From: Pseudorhodoferax sp. Leaf267
GTDB lineage: Bacteria > Pseudomonadota > Gammaproteobacteria > Burkholderiales > Burkholderiaceae_C
Direction: 5' to 3'
DNA length: 64,000 nucleotides
Assembly: GCF_001422405.1 (NCBI RefSeq)
Contig: NZ_LMMV01000001.1
Span: forward strand, 621,275-685,274
Made by a program: the position numbers and the translations under genes. Positions 35,006 through 44,854 of the stretch are shown piece by piece. Under the pieces are notes generated by a model, which was given only the letters and a program-made list of their open reading frames with translations, was not told where the DNA came from and made no database searches. Numbering within the stretch: the first letter of the stretch is position 1; each line of letters begins with the position of its first letter.

Positions 35006-35193
35006 AACACCCCCAGTCTGCGCGCTGCGCGCTCCGCCAACCCCCTCAAGGGGGCGCCGCCAGCGGCCTGGCAGAGCCAGTTCCGCGGCGGCCGCTGGCT
35101 TGGCCTGCTCCGCGGCCTCTCGAACAAGCGCTTGCGACCAGGCCCTGTGCGATAGAAGCGACGAGCAGCACAACCCGTCACTGAGATTCATCC
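35006..35193. repeat. GC-rich intergenic repeat between btuD and cobO
   Basis: No gene is seen. The stretch contains CCAACCCCCTCAAGGGGGCG, whose CCCCCT/AGGGGG arms form a hairpin, followed by GCCGCCAGCGGCCTGGC and GCCGCTGGC inverted pieces. Similar blocks are scattered between genes in Comamonadaceae. A shorter related block (CCCCGAGGGGGCGCG) lies inside cobQ at about 54150-54235. It may end or attenuate btuBFCD transcription before cobO. Confidence 0.55.
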
Positions 35194-35763
35194 ATGCAGA
35201 TCGAAACCCCACCCAGCACCAAACCCTACGAGAAGCCCGAGGGCGAACGCCGCGGCCTCGTCATCGTCAACACCGGCGACGGCAAGGGCAAGAGCACGGC
35301 CGCGTTCGGCCTCGCGCTGCGCGCGCACGGACGCGGCAAGGCCGTCAAGATCTACCAGTTCATGAAGGTGCCGAGCGCACGCTTCGGCGAGCACCGCATG
35401 TTCGAGCAGTTGGGCATCCCGATCGAGGGCTTGGGCGACGGCTTCAGCTGGAAGAGCCAGGACCTGGAGCGCTCGGCCCAGCTCGCGCGCGACGGCTGGG
35501 AGAAGGCCAAGGCCGCCATCGTGTCGGGCCACTACTTCATGGTCACGCTGGACGAGATCACCTATCCGTTGGTCTACGGCTGGCTGCCGCTGGACGACGT
35601 ACTCGCCACGCTGCGCGCGCGGCCACGCGAGGTGCACGTCGTGCTGACGGGCCGGCGCTGCCCGCCCGAGATCATCGAGCTGGCCGACACCGTGACCGAG
35701 ATGACCATGGTGAAGCACGCGTTCAAGGCCGGCATCCCGGCGCAGCGCGGCATCGAGGATTGA
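35194..35763 (+). CDS. cobO: Cob(I)yrinic acid a,c-diamide adenosyltransferase
   Basis: A 189-residue CobO/BtuR/CobA-type enzyme that attaches the 5'-deoxyadenosyl group of ATP to Co(I) corrinoids. The P-loop [29 protein letters not shown] and [13 protein letters not shown] are family hallmarks, as is the C-terminal [10 protein letters not shown]. The cbiB start overlaps its stop as TTGA. It may share the riboswitch transcript or have its own promoter in the preceding repeat region. Confidence 0.93.
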   Translation: MQIETPPSTKPYEKPEGERRGLVIVNTGDGKGKSTAAFGLALRAHGRGKAVKIYQFMKVPSARFGEHRMFEQLGIPIEGLGDGFSWKSQDLERSAQLARDGWEKAKAAIVSGHYFMVTLDEITYPLVYGWLPLDDVLATLRARPREVHVVLTGRRCPPEIIELADTVTEMTMVKHAFKAGIPAQRGIED

Positions 35764-36659
35764 CGGCCGCCGCGGCGCTGTGGATCGCGCTGCTGGTGGA
35801 CCGCCTGTGGGGCGAGCCGCCGGCCGCGCTGCATCCGGTCGTCGCCATGGGCCGCTACCTGGGCTGGGCCGGCCGGCGCCTGCCGCAGCCGCCGCGCGCG
35901 GCGTTCTGGTTGGGTGCCGCGGGGTGGTGCGCGGGTGCGCTGATGGTCGGCCTGCTGGCGGCGGTCGTGCAGTGGGCGCTGTGGCGCTGGCTGCCGGCCT
36001 GGGCCGCGGCCGTGCTGCTGGGCGTGCTGCTCAAACCCTTGCTGGCCTGGCGCATGCTGCGCGACGAGGTGCAGGCGGTCGAGGCGGCGCTGGCGCAGTC
36101 GCTGGACGCGGGCAGGGCGCGCCTGGCCTTCCTGGTCAGCCGCGACACGGCGCCACTCGACGCCAGCGCCGTGCGCGAAAGCGCCATCGAATCGCTGGCC
36201 GAGAACCTCAACGACTCCGTCGTCGCACCGCTCTTCTGGTTCGTGCTGCTGGGCCTGCCGGGCGCGGCCGTCTACCGTTTCGCGAACACGGCCGACGCGA
36301 TGTGGGGCTACCGCAGCGTGCGCAACGGCCGCGACTGGGAGTGGGCTGGCAAATGGGCGGCCCGCGCCGACGATGTGCTGAGCTGGGTGCCGGCGCGCAT
36401 CACGGCGCTGCTGCTGTGCCCCGTGCGTGCCTACGCCGCGCTGCCTGTCGAGGCTGGGCGCACGCCATCGCCGAACAGCGGCTGGCCGATGGCGGCGATG
36501 GCGTTGCGGCTCGGGGTGCGGCTGGGCAAGCCCGGGGTCTATGTGCTGAACGCAGGGGGCCGCTCGCCCACGGCGGCCGATGCGGCGCGGGCGGTCTGGC
36601 GTGGCGGACTCGCCGTGCTCGCCATGGGCTCGCTCAGCGCTGCGATGCTGCTGGTGTAG
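35760..36659 (+). CDS. cbiB: Adenosylcobinamide-phosphate synthase CbiB/CobD
   Basis: A 299-residue membrane protein of about four to five helices that joins aminopropanol phosphate (or a related amine) to adenosylcobyric acid. Motifs visible: [52 protein letters not shown] and [11 protein letters not shown]. The start is a TTG at 35760 overlapping the cobO stop; no ATG or GTG in this frame precedes the conserved first helix. It closes the cobalamin block. Confidence 0.9.
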   Translation: MTAAAALWIALLVDRLWGEPPAALHPVVAMGRYLGWAGRRLPQPPRAAFWLGAAGWCAGALMVGLLAAVVQWALWRWLPAWAAAVLLGVLLKPLLAWRMLRDEVQAVEAALAQSLDAGRARLAFLVSRDTAPLDASAVRESAIESLAENLNDSVVAPLFWFVLLGLPGAAVYRFANTADAMWGYRSVRNGRDWEWAGKWAARADDVLSWVPARITALLLCPVRAYAALPVEAGRTPSPNSGWPMAAMALRLGVRLGKPGVYVLNAGGRSPTAADAARAVWRGGLAVLAMGSLSAAMLLV

Positions 36660-36697
36660 GACAGCAGTGGCCGGCTCGAAGGAAGCAGCGCTGCTGG

Positions 36698-36715
36698 CCT
36701 TCAGACGCCTGAAGG
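36698..36715 (+). terminator. Hairpin after the cobalamin operon
   Basis: CCTTCAG and CTGAAGG form a perfect 7-bp stem with loop ACGC, 38 bases after the cbiB stop. No T-tract follows, so it is a weak terminator candidate or 3'-end stabiliser. Confidence 0.35.
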
Positions 36716-36760
36716 CAAGGCCGGCCGATATCATGGCCCGCTCTCCCATCGAGGCCACCA

Positions 36761-37740
<980 letters not shown>

Positions 37741-37741
<1 letters not shown>

Positions 37742-38136
37742 TGCAGGCTCTGCTCGATGCCGCACGCGCCGCGCAGGCCCAGGCCTATGCGCCGTACTCG
37801 CGTTACCGGGTCGGCGCTGCGCTCGCCACGCCGGACGGCCGCGTGTTCGCAGGCTGCAATGTGGAGAACGCGGCCTATCCCAGCGGCACCTGCGCCGAGG
37901 CCGGTGCCATCGCGGCCATGGTGGCGGCTGGCGGGCGCGAGATCTCCGACATCGTGGTCGTGGGCGACGGGCCCGAGCTGGTCACGCCCTGCGGCAACTG
38001 CCGCCAGCGCATCCGCGAGTTCGCGACCGCAGCCACGCGCGTGCACGCGGCGGGCACGGCGGGCGTAGCGCGCAGCTTCACGATGGACGAGTTGCTGCCG
38101 GCGTCCTTCGGCCCCGCGCATCTGCAGGTTGGCTAA
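37741..38136 (+). CDS. cdd: Cytidine deaminase family protein
   Basis: A 131-residue homotetrameric-type cytidine deaminase. The zinc site is complete: Cys51 and catalytic Glu53 in TCAEAGAI, Cys84 and Cys87 in PCGNCRQR; NVENAAYPSG contacts the ribose in known enzymes. The residue after CAE is Ala instead of the usual Arg. It should convert cytidine or deoxycytidine to uridine forms, though the substitution leaves room for another nucleoside. Its stop TAA overlaps the opposing gene's stop TAG by two bases within CTAA at 38133-38136. Confidence 0.87.
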
Positions 38137-39053
38137 GGCCTGCGGCCCTCGAGCAGCTTGACCAGCGCCCACATCGCACGGTTGACCGGCGTGGCGATGC
38201 CCAGCGCCTCGCCGCGGCGCACGATGAAGCCGTTCAGGTGGTCGATCTCGGTGGGCTTGCCGCGTGCGAGGTCCTGCGCCGTGGACGAACTCTGCGCCGG
38301 CATGGTGCCGGCCAGGCGCTCCACGGCAGTGTGGATGTCGCCGGGCAGCTGCACCCCCTCGGCCTGCACCACGGCCAGGCATTCGGCGACCAGGTCGCCC
38401 ATCAGCCGCGGCACGCCAGCGCCTTCCACCATGCGGCCATAGGGCAGCTGCGTGATCGCCGAGATCGCGTTGTACGCGCAGTTCAGCACCAGCTTGGCCC
38501 ACAGCGCGCCGCGCACATCGGGCGAGACCTCGGTCGGCACGCCGGCCTCGTGCAGCAGCCGCGCGAGCGACTCGGCGCGGGGCCCGGGCTCGATGACGAG
38601 CTCGCCGCGGCCATGGTGGCGCACATGGCCTGGGCCGGCCATCTCGGTGGCCACATAGACCACGGCGGCTGCCACCTCGTTCGGCAGCACCGTGCGCAGG
38701 CGCTCGGCGTTGTCCACGCCGTTCTGCAGCGTGAGCACCAGGGCCTGCGGCGACAGGTGCGCGGCCAGCGCCCGGCCGGTGGGTTCCGTGTCTGGTGACT
38801 TCACGCTGAAAAGCACGAGATCGGCGCCGGCCACGGCCGCCAGGTCGGTGCTGGCCTGCAGCCCGACTTGCTCGTCGAAAGCCTGCGTCTGCACGCGCAG
38901 GCCGTTGGCGGCAATGGCCTGCACATGGGTTGGGCGGCCGATCAGCACGACGGCATGGCCGGCACGCGCCAGCATGCCGCCGTAGTAGCAGCCGACCGCA
39001 CCAGCGCCGACAACGGCGACCCGCAGCGGCGATGAGAACGTGGAGGTGGACAT
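38133..39053 (-). CDS. 2-dehydropantoate 2-reductase (ketopantoate reductase) family
   Basis: A 306-residue NADPH-dependent reductase. The Rossmann motif VVGAGAVGCYYGGMLARAG starts at about residue 15; LFSVKSPDTE holds the catalytic-type Lys and the C-terminal half has KLVLNCAYNAISAI and the family Glu/Ser region. PanE makes pantoate for CoA, but Burkholderiales carry several paralogues of other function, so panE is not claimed. ATG at 39053 is chosen; a TTG eight codons upstream lacks support. Convergent with the cytidine deaminase gene. Confidence 0.87.
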   Translation of the reverse strand: MSTSTFSSPLRVAVVGAGAVGCYYGGMLARAGHAVVLIGRPTHVQAIAANGLRVQTQAFDEQVGLQASTDLAAVAGADLVLFSVKSPDTEPTGRALAAHLSPQALVLTLQNGVDNAERLRTVLPNEVAAAVVYVATEMAGPGHVRHHGRGELVIEPGPRAESLARLLHEAGVPTEVSPDVRGALWAKLVLNCAYNAISAITQLPYGRMVEGAGVPRLMGDLVAECLAVVQAEGVQLPGDIHTAVERLAGTMPAQSSSTAQDLARGKPTEIDHLNGFIVRRGEALGIATPVNRAMWALVKLLEGRRP

Positions 39054-39207
39054 GCGCAGGCCTTGCGAAGTGGACAACGGCGCGCATTGTCATCCGTGCT
39101 TGCTTCAAATGCGCGCCCGTGGCCGCGGCTCCCAGTGCCGGCTTGGCCCTTAGACTGCGGCGCCTGTGCTGCGACGATCGACCACACAGGACATCCAGGA
39201 GAACGCC

Positions 39208-39630
39208 ATGCCACTGCACACCATGGACACCAGCGCCCGCTGGGACCAAACCACGCCCGACAACCGCGCCGTGTTGCGCTTCGCGCCAGCGCAGAAGGAA
39301 GTCGAATTGCCGGTCGGCACCGATGAGGACGCTGCCGCGCCATCGCCGCATGACCTGCTCGACGCCGCGCTCGCGTCCTGCACCGCGCTGACACTGCGCC
39401 TGTATGCCGCGCGCCGGGGCATCGCGCTGCGCGGTTTGAAGGTGACGGTCACGCACACCACGGTGGACGGTGTCTACCGCATGGCCCGCGCCCTGGCCAT
39501 CGATGCCGACGTCACGCCGGCCGACTGGGCCACGCTGCTGCGCGTGGCCGATGCGTGCCCGGTGCACAAGACGCTGTCGGGCGACATCGCGATCACCACC
39601 GAAGCGACGCCAATGGGCGCGGCAGCCTGA
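39208..39630 (+). CDS. OsmC family protein
   Basis: A 140-residue OsmC/Ohr-fold protein with the two redox cysteines at positions 58 (LASCTALTL) and 117 (ADACPVHKTLSG). Such proteins reduce organic hydroperoxides or act as redox-linked carriers in the cytoplasm. The ATG at 39208 has AGGAG six bases upstream, which decides it over an earlier in-frame ATG at 39166. Convergent with the lactate permease gene. Confidence 0.88.
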   Translation: MPLHTMDTSARWDQTTPDNRAVLRFAPAQKEVELPVGTDEDAAAPSPHDLLDAALASCTALTLRLYAARRGIALRGLKVTVTHTTVDGVYRMARALAIDADVTPADWATLLRVADACPVHKTLSGDIAITTEATPMGAAA

Positions 39631-39649
39631 ACAGCCGCGCCCGCGCCCC

Positions 39650-41311
39650 TTACCGCACCACCATCAGCGTGAACGGCCAGACATAGGCCTGCATCGTTAC
39701 GTACAGCCCGACCAGGCAGGCCAGCGCGATCGAGTGGAAGAACACGTAGCGCAGGATCTCGCCTTCCTTGTTGAACCAGCGCGTGGCGGTGGAGGCCACG
39801 ACGATGGACTGCGCATCGATCATCTTGCCCATCACGCCGCCCGAGCTGTTGGCCGCGCCCATGAGGTTGGGCGACAGGCCGAGCTGCTCGGCCGCCACCT
39901 TCTGCATGCCGCCGAACAGCACGTTCGATGCCGTGTCCGAGCCCGTCAGCGCCACGCCGATCCAGCCCATCAGCGTGCCGAAGAAGGGGTAGAACACGCC
40001 GGTGTTGGCAAACGCCAGGCCCAGCGTGGTGTCCGTGCCCGAGAAGCGCGTGAGCGTGCCCAGGGCCAGCATCAGCACGATGGTCAGCAGCGAGTACTTG
40101 ACCAGCCACACCGTCTTGAGGAACGTGCGCACGATGGCGACCGGGTTGTACTTCATGACGATGGCGCTGACGAGCGCCGCCAGCAGGATGCCGGTGCCGG
40201 TGGCCGAGAGCAGATTCAGCGTATAGACCGCGGCCTCGGGATGCGGCACGGGCACGACGGGCGGCACCTTCATGATGAGGTTGTGCAGGCCTTCGATCGG
40301 GAACTTGGGCGCGAAGATGCTGTTGAGCCAGGCCTTCACAGGCGGCAGGCCCCAGATGAACACGAACACCGACAGGATGGCCCAGGGCGTCCACGCGGCG
40401 ACCAGCGCCTGGCGGGAGTGCTGCACCACGGGCTGCGGCGGCTTCGCTTCGGCGGCGCTCACGTCCTTGCCGCGCAGCGCGGGCGAGGTCCAGATCTTCT
40501 TGGGTTGCCACACGCGCAGGAAGCCCACCAGGCACAGCATGGAGACGATGGCGGCGATGATGTCCACGAGTTCCGGGCCCATGAAGTTGGAGACCAGGTA
40601 CTGCGGGATCGCGAAGGACAGGCCGGTCACCAGGATGGCGGGCCAGATTTCCATCATGCCCTTGCGGCCGGCGAAGGCCCAGATCAGCCAGAACGGCACG
40701 AGCAGCGAGAAGAACGGCAGCTGGCGGCCGATCATGGCCGTGACCTGCATCAGGTCGTAGCCGTGCACCTGGGCCAGCGTGATCACCGGCGTGCCCAGCG
40801 CGCCGAAGGCCACGGGCGCCGTGTTCGCGATCAGGCTCAGGCCGGAGGCCGCCAGCGGCGAGAAGCCCAGGCCGATCAGGATCGCCGCCGTCACCGCCAC
40901 CGGCGTGCCGAAGCCGGCCGCGCCCTCGAAGAACGCGCCGAAGCAGAACGCGATCAGCAGCAGCTGGATGCGCCGGTCCTCGGTGATGCCCGACAGCGAA
41001 TCCTGCAGCACTTTGAAGCTGCCGTTCTGCTCGGTCAGCTGGTGCAGGAAGATGATGTTCAGCACGATCCAGCCGATCGGCAGCAGGCCCGTGAAGCCGC
41101 CCAGCATGGCGGCGCGGCCGGCCATGTCGATCGGCATGCCATAAGCGAACACCGCCACGATGAGGGCCGCGACGAGCCCCATGCCGGCCGCGATGTGGGC
41201 CTTGATGTGAAAGAAGCCGAGGGCGCCGAGCATGACGACCACCGGGATCGCGGCGAGCGCGGTCGAGATGATCATGTTGCCGAAGGGGTCGTAGATCTGC
41301 TGCCAGGTCAT
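39650..41311 (-). CDS. lctP: L-lactate permease (LctP/LldP family)
   Basis: A 553-residue inner-membrane permease with about 13-14 hydrophobic helices. Family signatures include GFGTPVAVTAAILIGLGFSP near residue 130 and TGSDTASNVLFGGMQ followed by MGAANSSGGVMGKMIDAQS. It imports lactate, and often glycolate, with protons. The ATG at 41311 has AGGAG eight bases upstream. Divergent from the YceI gene across 216 bases that contain a TACGTA-centred dyad but no clearly readable promoter. Confidence 0.92.
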   Translation of the reverse strand: MTWQQIYDPFGNMIISTALAAIPVVVMLGALGFFHIKAHIAAGMGLVAALIVAVFAYGMPIDMAGRAAMLGGFTGLLPIGWIVLNIIFLHQLTEQNGSFKVLQDSLSGITEDRRIQLLLIAFCFGAFFEGAAGFGTPVAVTAAILIGLGFSPLAASGLSLIANTAPVAFGALGTPVITLAQVHGYDLMQVTAMIGRQLPFFSLLVPFWLIWAFAGRKGMMEIWPAILVTGLSFAIPQYLVSNFMGPELVDIIAAIVSMLCLVGFLRVWQPKKIWTSPALRGKDVSAAEAKPPQPVVQHSRQALVAAWTPWAILSVFVFIWGLPPVKAWLNSIFAPKFPIEGLHNLIMKVPPVVPVPHPEAAVYTLNLLSATGTGILLAALVSAIVMKYNPVAIVRTFLKTVWLVKYSLLTIVLMLALGTLTRFSGTDTTLGLAFANTGVFYPFFGTLMGWIGVALTGSDTASNVLFGGMQKVAAEQLGLSPNLMGAANSSGGVMGKMIDAQSIVVASTATRWFNKEGEILRYVFFHSIALACLVGLYVTMQAYVWPFTLMVVR

Positions 41312-41527
41312 GACGCTATCTCCTGTTGTGCTGAGTTGTAGTGGACGCCAGTACGCTGGCACGGTCGCGCGAACGCCGTGGCCCGGAGAATCGGGCCGGC
41401 GCTAATGTAGGCCCCTCACGGTTGCAACGGTTTGAAGAATTTTGTTTGCGGATGTGATCTTTCTTCGTCGTACGTAGTACCCACAGGCCGGTTGCGTCCG
41501 CGAGCGCATGCGGGCACAGTTCGGCGC

Positions 41528-42184
41528 ATGAAAAATCCCCTTGCCTGCGCGCCAGCCGCTGTGCTGTCGCTGGCTCTGGCCGCCGCGTGCGTGGCCACCG
41601 TGTCGGCGCAAAGCGTGCCCAATGCCATGCCCGAGATGCCGGCCCGCCCCGGCGGCCAGCTCGGCGCGGGCGCGCGCTATGTCGTCGACCCGACCCACAC
41701 CTTCGTGATGTACGAGATGGGCCACTACGGCACCAGCACCAACCGCGGCCGCTTCAGCACCAAGGACGGCCAGGTGCAGATCGACGCGGCCGGCACCAGC
41801 GGCACGGTGGACATCACCATCGACATGGGCACGATCAACACCGGCGTGGACCTGCTGAACCGCCACGTGCAGAGCCGCGACTTCCTGAACGTGGCCGATT
41901 ACCCCACGGCACGCTTCACGGCCGAGCGCATGGTGCTGGAAGGCGGCATGGTGCGCGAGATCCCGGGCGCCCTGACCATGCTGGGCCAGACCCACCCGGT
42001 CACGCTGCGCGCCACGCGCTTTAACTGCTATATGAGCCCCATCCACGGCCAGCAGGTGTGCGGCGGCGACTTCGACGCGGTGATCGAGCGCAGCCAGTGG
42101 GGCATCACCTGGGGGCTGCAGTTCGGCTTCGAGGACAAGGTGCGGCTGCTGACCCAGATCGAGGCCGTGCGCATCGGGCGCTGA
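41528..42184 (+). CDS. YceI family periplasmic protein
   Basis: A 218-residue exported protein (MKNPLACAPAAVLSLALAAA leader, cleavage near VSAQS) with the YceI lipocalin-like barrel: YVVDPTHTFVMYEMGHYG, GTVDITIDMGTINTG and HVQSRDFLNVADYPTARF. Members bind polyisoprenoids such as ubiquinone precursors. Stop lies six bases from the stop of the converging phospholipase D-like gene. ATG at 41528 is the one giving an intact signal peptide. Confidence 0.9.
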   Translation: MKNPLACAPAAVLSLALAAACVATVSAQSVPNAMPEMPARPGGQLGAGARYVVDPTHTFVMYEMGHYGTSTNRGRFSTKDGQVQIDAAGTSGTVDITIDMGTINTGVDLLNRHVQSRDFLNVADYPTARFTAERMVLEGGMVREIPGALTMLGQTHPVTLRATRFNCYMSPIHGQQVCGGDFDAVIERSQWGITWGLQFGFEDKVRLLTQIEAVRIGR

Positions 42185-42190
42185 CAGCCT

Positions 42191-43768
42191 CTACAGCAGG
42201 CTCTCGGGCGTGAACGGCGCCACCAGCTCCCGCAGCAGCCGGTCCCACCAGCTCGCGTCGGGCTCGGTGTGCAGCACCTGGGGCACGCCGTCGTCCGTGC
42301 CATGCCATTGCAGGCGGCCGTCGGCGTCGGCCCGCACGCGCCAGGCGCCCTGGTCGCGCAGCACCTCGGCCAGTTTCAGCACCTGGCCGGCCAGCGTCTC
42401 GCTGCGGATGAACAGGCCGATCTCGGTGTTGTGCAGCTCCGAGCGCGGGTCGAAGTTCAGCGAGCCGATGAACACCAACGAGCGGTCGATGACGGCCATC
42501 TTGGCGTGCAGCCGTCCCGTGGCCGTGCCGAACAGGCCCAGGCGCACGCTGCGGCGCACGCGGCTGCCGCTGATCTCGTCGATCTCCACGCCCAGGCGCA
42601 CCAGGTCGGCCCGGTAGCGCCGGTAGGCCGTGTGCACGAAGGGCTCGTCGCTGGCGGCCAGCGAGTTGGTGACCAGGTGCACGGCCACGCCGCGCGCGCG
42701 CGCCTCGCGCAGCACCTGCATGCCCGAGGCGCCGGGCACGAGGTAGGGCGAGCTCAGCAGCACCTCGCGCCGCGCACGGCGGATGCTCTCGGCCACGTTG
42801 TAGCGCACGCTGTCCACGTCCAGCAGCGGCACGCCACCGTATGCGCTTTGCTTGCCGATGGCGCGCTCGGGAGAATCCGCGTAGGCCTCGGCCGTGGCCC
42901 AGACCAGGCCGATGCGTCCGCCCGCCAGCTCGCTGGACACGGGCGCGTAGCCCAGCATGTCGTTCGGCGCGCTGGGGCGCGGCGGCGGGGCCTGGCCGGG
43001 CGCGGTCAGGGCCTCGAAGCGTTCGCGCATGGCGGCCAGGTCGGGGTCGGCCTTGGCGAGCCGCTCGATGGGCACCACGTGCGGGCTGTTCCAGTACAGG
43101 TCGAACAGGGCGGCCAGCCGCGGCATCAGCGCGCCGGCCACGATGGTGTCCATGTCCAGGAAGTTCTCGCCGCTGGTCTGCGTGTAGTAGCGCGCGCCGA
43201 TGTTGCGCCCGCCGGCCACGCCCATGGCACCGTCGGCCAGCAGCAGCTTGTTGTGCATGCGGCGCTGCAGCCGGTCGAACTGCAGCAACGAGGCCGCGAA
43301 GCGCCGCGCACTGCCGCCCTCGCGCTGCGGGAACGGGTTGTAGATGCGCAGTTCCAGGTTGGGCGTGGCGGCCAGGCTCAGGAACAGGCCGTCGTCGCCG
43401 GCCGTGTACAGGTCGTCCAGCAGCAGGCGCACGCGCACGCCGCGTTGCGCCGCATCGCGTAGCGCGCGCAGGAAGTGGCGGCCGGTGGCGTCGTTCTCGA
43501 CGTGGTAGTACTGCACGTCCAGCGAGACCTCTGCGCGCTGGATCAGCGTGAGCCGCGCATCGAGCGCAAAGTCGCCGCTGGGCAACAGGCGAAAGCCGCT
43601 GAGATCGGCATCGGGCTGGCTCAGCCGCGCGATGCGGACCAGGCTCGCGTCGGCCATGGGGGGCAGGGCCGTCGAAGGTGGGCCGGCCAGGCCGTCCGGC
43701 AGGCTGGCGCAGCCGGTCAGCAGCGCGAGCAGGCAGGCGAGCAGCAGCCGGGCCGCCGTGGCCGTCAT
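42191..43768 (-). CDS. Phospholipase D-like lipoprotein (cardiolipin synthase family)
   Basis: A 525-residue lipoprotein: the leader MTATAARLLLACLLALLTGC has an LTGC lipobox. Two HKD motifs mark the PLD fold, HNKLLLADG with GGRNIG at about residue 170 and LHAKMAVIDRSLVFIGSLNFD at about residue 420. It resembles the ClsC/YmdC group of phosphatidyltransferases or phospholipases, here membrane-anchored in the envelope. The downstream end converges on yceI. The zeta-like gene upstream overlaps its start by four bases, so the three minus-strand genes may be one transcript. Confidence 0.9.
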   Translation of the reverse strand: MTATAARLLLACLLALLTGCASLPDGLAGPPSTALPPMADASLVRIARLSQPDADLSGFRLLPSGDFALDARLTLIQRAEVSLDVQYYHVENDATGRHFLRALRDAAQRGVRVRLLLDDLYTAGDDGLFLSLAATPNLELRIYNPFPQREGGSARRFAASLLQFDRLQRRMHNKLLLADGAMGVAGGRNIGARYYTQTSGENFLDMDTIVAGALMPRLAALFDLYWNSPHVVPIERLAKADPDLAAMRERFEALTAPGQAPPPRPSAPNDMLGYAPVSSELAGGRIGLVWATAEAYADSPERAIGKQSAYGGVPLLDVDSVRYNVAESIRRARREVLLSSPYLVPGASGMQVLREARARGVAVHLVTNSLAASDEPFVHTAYRRYRADLVRLGVEIDEISGSRVRRSVRLGLFGTATGRLHAKMAVIDRSLVFIGSLNFDPRSELHNTEIGLFIRSETLAGQVLKLAEVLRDQGAWRVRADADGRLQWHGTDDGVPQVLHTEPDASWWDRLLRELVAPFTPESLL

Positions 43769-44415
43769 GCCAGCCGCTCGATGGCCGCCTGCACGATGGG
43801 CCGGGCCCAGGCGGGCGTGGCCTGCAGTGCGGCCGGGTCGCCGGCGTCGGGGAACACCATGCGCCCGGCGACCGTCTCCAGCACCAGCACCGGGTCGGGG
43901 ATGTCCTCGCCCGGCGCCGCCTCGGCGCTGTTGTCGAACACCTGCAGCCGCGCCAGCACGGGCAGCAGCGCGATCAGGTTGGCGCGCGAGGTCACCCAGC
44001 GCTCGCGGATCTTGTGTTCGGGGATGTCGTGGCCGCCCGCGGTGACGCGCAGCTGCACGCGCGCGAGGTGCTGCTCGGGCGATGCCAGGCCGCAGAACAG
44101 CATCACCACATCGTGGCTGCGGCTGGCCGCCACCAGCATGGCCGGAATGGTCTTGGCGCCCAGCGTGGTCTCGAACGCGTGGCTGCGGCCCTGGGCGATC
44201 GCCGCCTCCAGCAGCGCGCGGCCGTACTCCCAGGCGCGGCCATTGGCCTCGGCGGCCGGCAGGCCCAGTTGCGCGACCAGTTCGCGCGCATAGGTGTCGG
44301 GGTTGAACCAGGCCAGGCCATGTTCGGCCAGCATGGCGCCGCCAACCGAGCTCTTGCCCGCGCCGTTCACACCGGCCAGCACGAAGAGGAACGGCCGTGC
44401 GGCGGCCCGGGCCAT
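43765..44415 (-). CDS. Zeta-toxin-like P-loop kinase
   Basis: A 216-residue P-loop NTPase with Walker A GVNGAGKSS at about residues 15-23, FNPDTYARELV with the acidic substrate-site Asp, and HAFETTLGAKTIP, as in zeta/PezT-type kinases. Zeta toxins phosphorylate UDP-N-acetylglucosamine and block peptidoglycan synthesis; other small members phosphorylate other substrates. It overlaps the upstream Phd/YefM-like gene by one base and the PLD-like gene by four. Whether it is toxic is inferred from the pairing. Confidence 0.82.
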   Translation of the reverse strand: MARAAARPFLFVLAGVNGAGKSSVGGAMLAEHGLAWFNPDTYARELVAQLGLPAAEANGRAWEYGRALLEAAIAQGRSHAFETTLGAKTIPAMLVAASRSHDVVMLFCGLASPEQHLARVQLRVTAGGHDIPEHKIRERWVTSRANLIALLPVLARLQVFDNSAEAAPGEDIPDPVLVLETVAGRMVFPDAGDPAALQATPAWARPIVQAAIERLA

Positions 44416-44789
44416 CAGAAGGACGCGCCGGCCTTGGGGCGGCGGCCCAGCTTGCCGCGCGTGTCGAACAGCGCCGTCACCTTGCGTGCCGCGTCGGGCT
44501 GCTGCAGCACGGCCAGCCGCGCGTCGAAGCGTTGTTCGAGCTCTTGCAGCACCGCGCGTTCGCGGTCCTTCAGGGCCTGGACGTCCTCGGTGAGTTGCCG
44601 GTAGGTGGACGCGTCCACCAGCACCATCTCGACCGCAGAATGGTTGGTGACCGCCACACTGCCCGATTGGCGCACGAGGCGCACCACCTCACCCCATTTG
44701 TTCTTGACCTGCGAGGCGTTTTGGCGGGGCAGGTCATCCAGGGCGATCAGTGCGTTGAGCATGGCGGGTTCCAGTGCGTGGGTGGGCAT
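44415..44789 (-). CDS. Phd/YefM-like antitoxin-type protein
   Basis: A 124-residue protein. Residues about 22-65 (ASQVKNKWGEVVRLVRQSG, then VAVTNHSAVEMVLVDASTY) match the DNA-binding half of Phd/YefM antitoxins; the rest is a charged helix and a basic tail ending GRRPKAGASF. Phd proteins repress their own operon and neutralise the toxin encoded next. A start at 44762 (residue 10) is equally possible. The partner here is a zeta-like kinase rather than a Doc or RelE toxin. A minus-strand TATTAT at about 44808-44813 is a possible -10. Confidence 0.78.
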   Translation of the reverse strand: MPTHALEPAMLNALIALDDLPRQNASQVKNKWGEVVRLVRQSGSVAVTNHSAVEMVLVDASTYRQLTEDVQALKDRERAVLQELEQRFDARLAVLQQPDAARKVTALFDTRGKLGRRPKAGASF

Positions 44790-44854
44790 GAAGTCTGGCC
44801 ATAATAGCCTGAATTGTCAGAAATTGCCCGATATAGCCATCTTGGCATGGGGGC

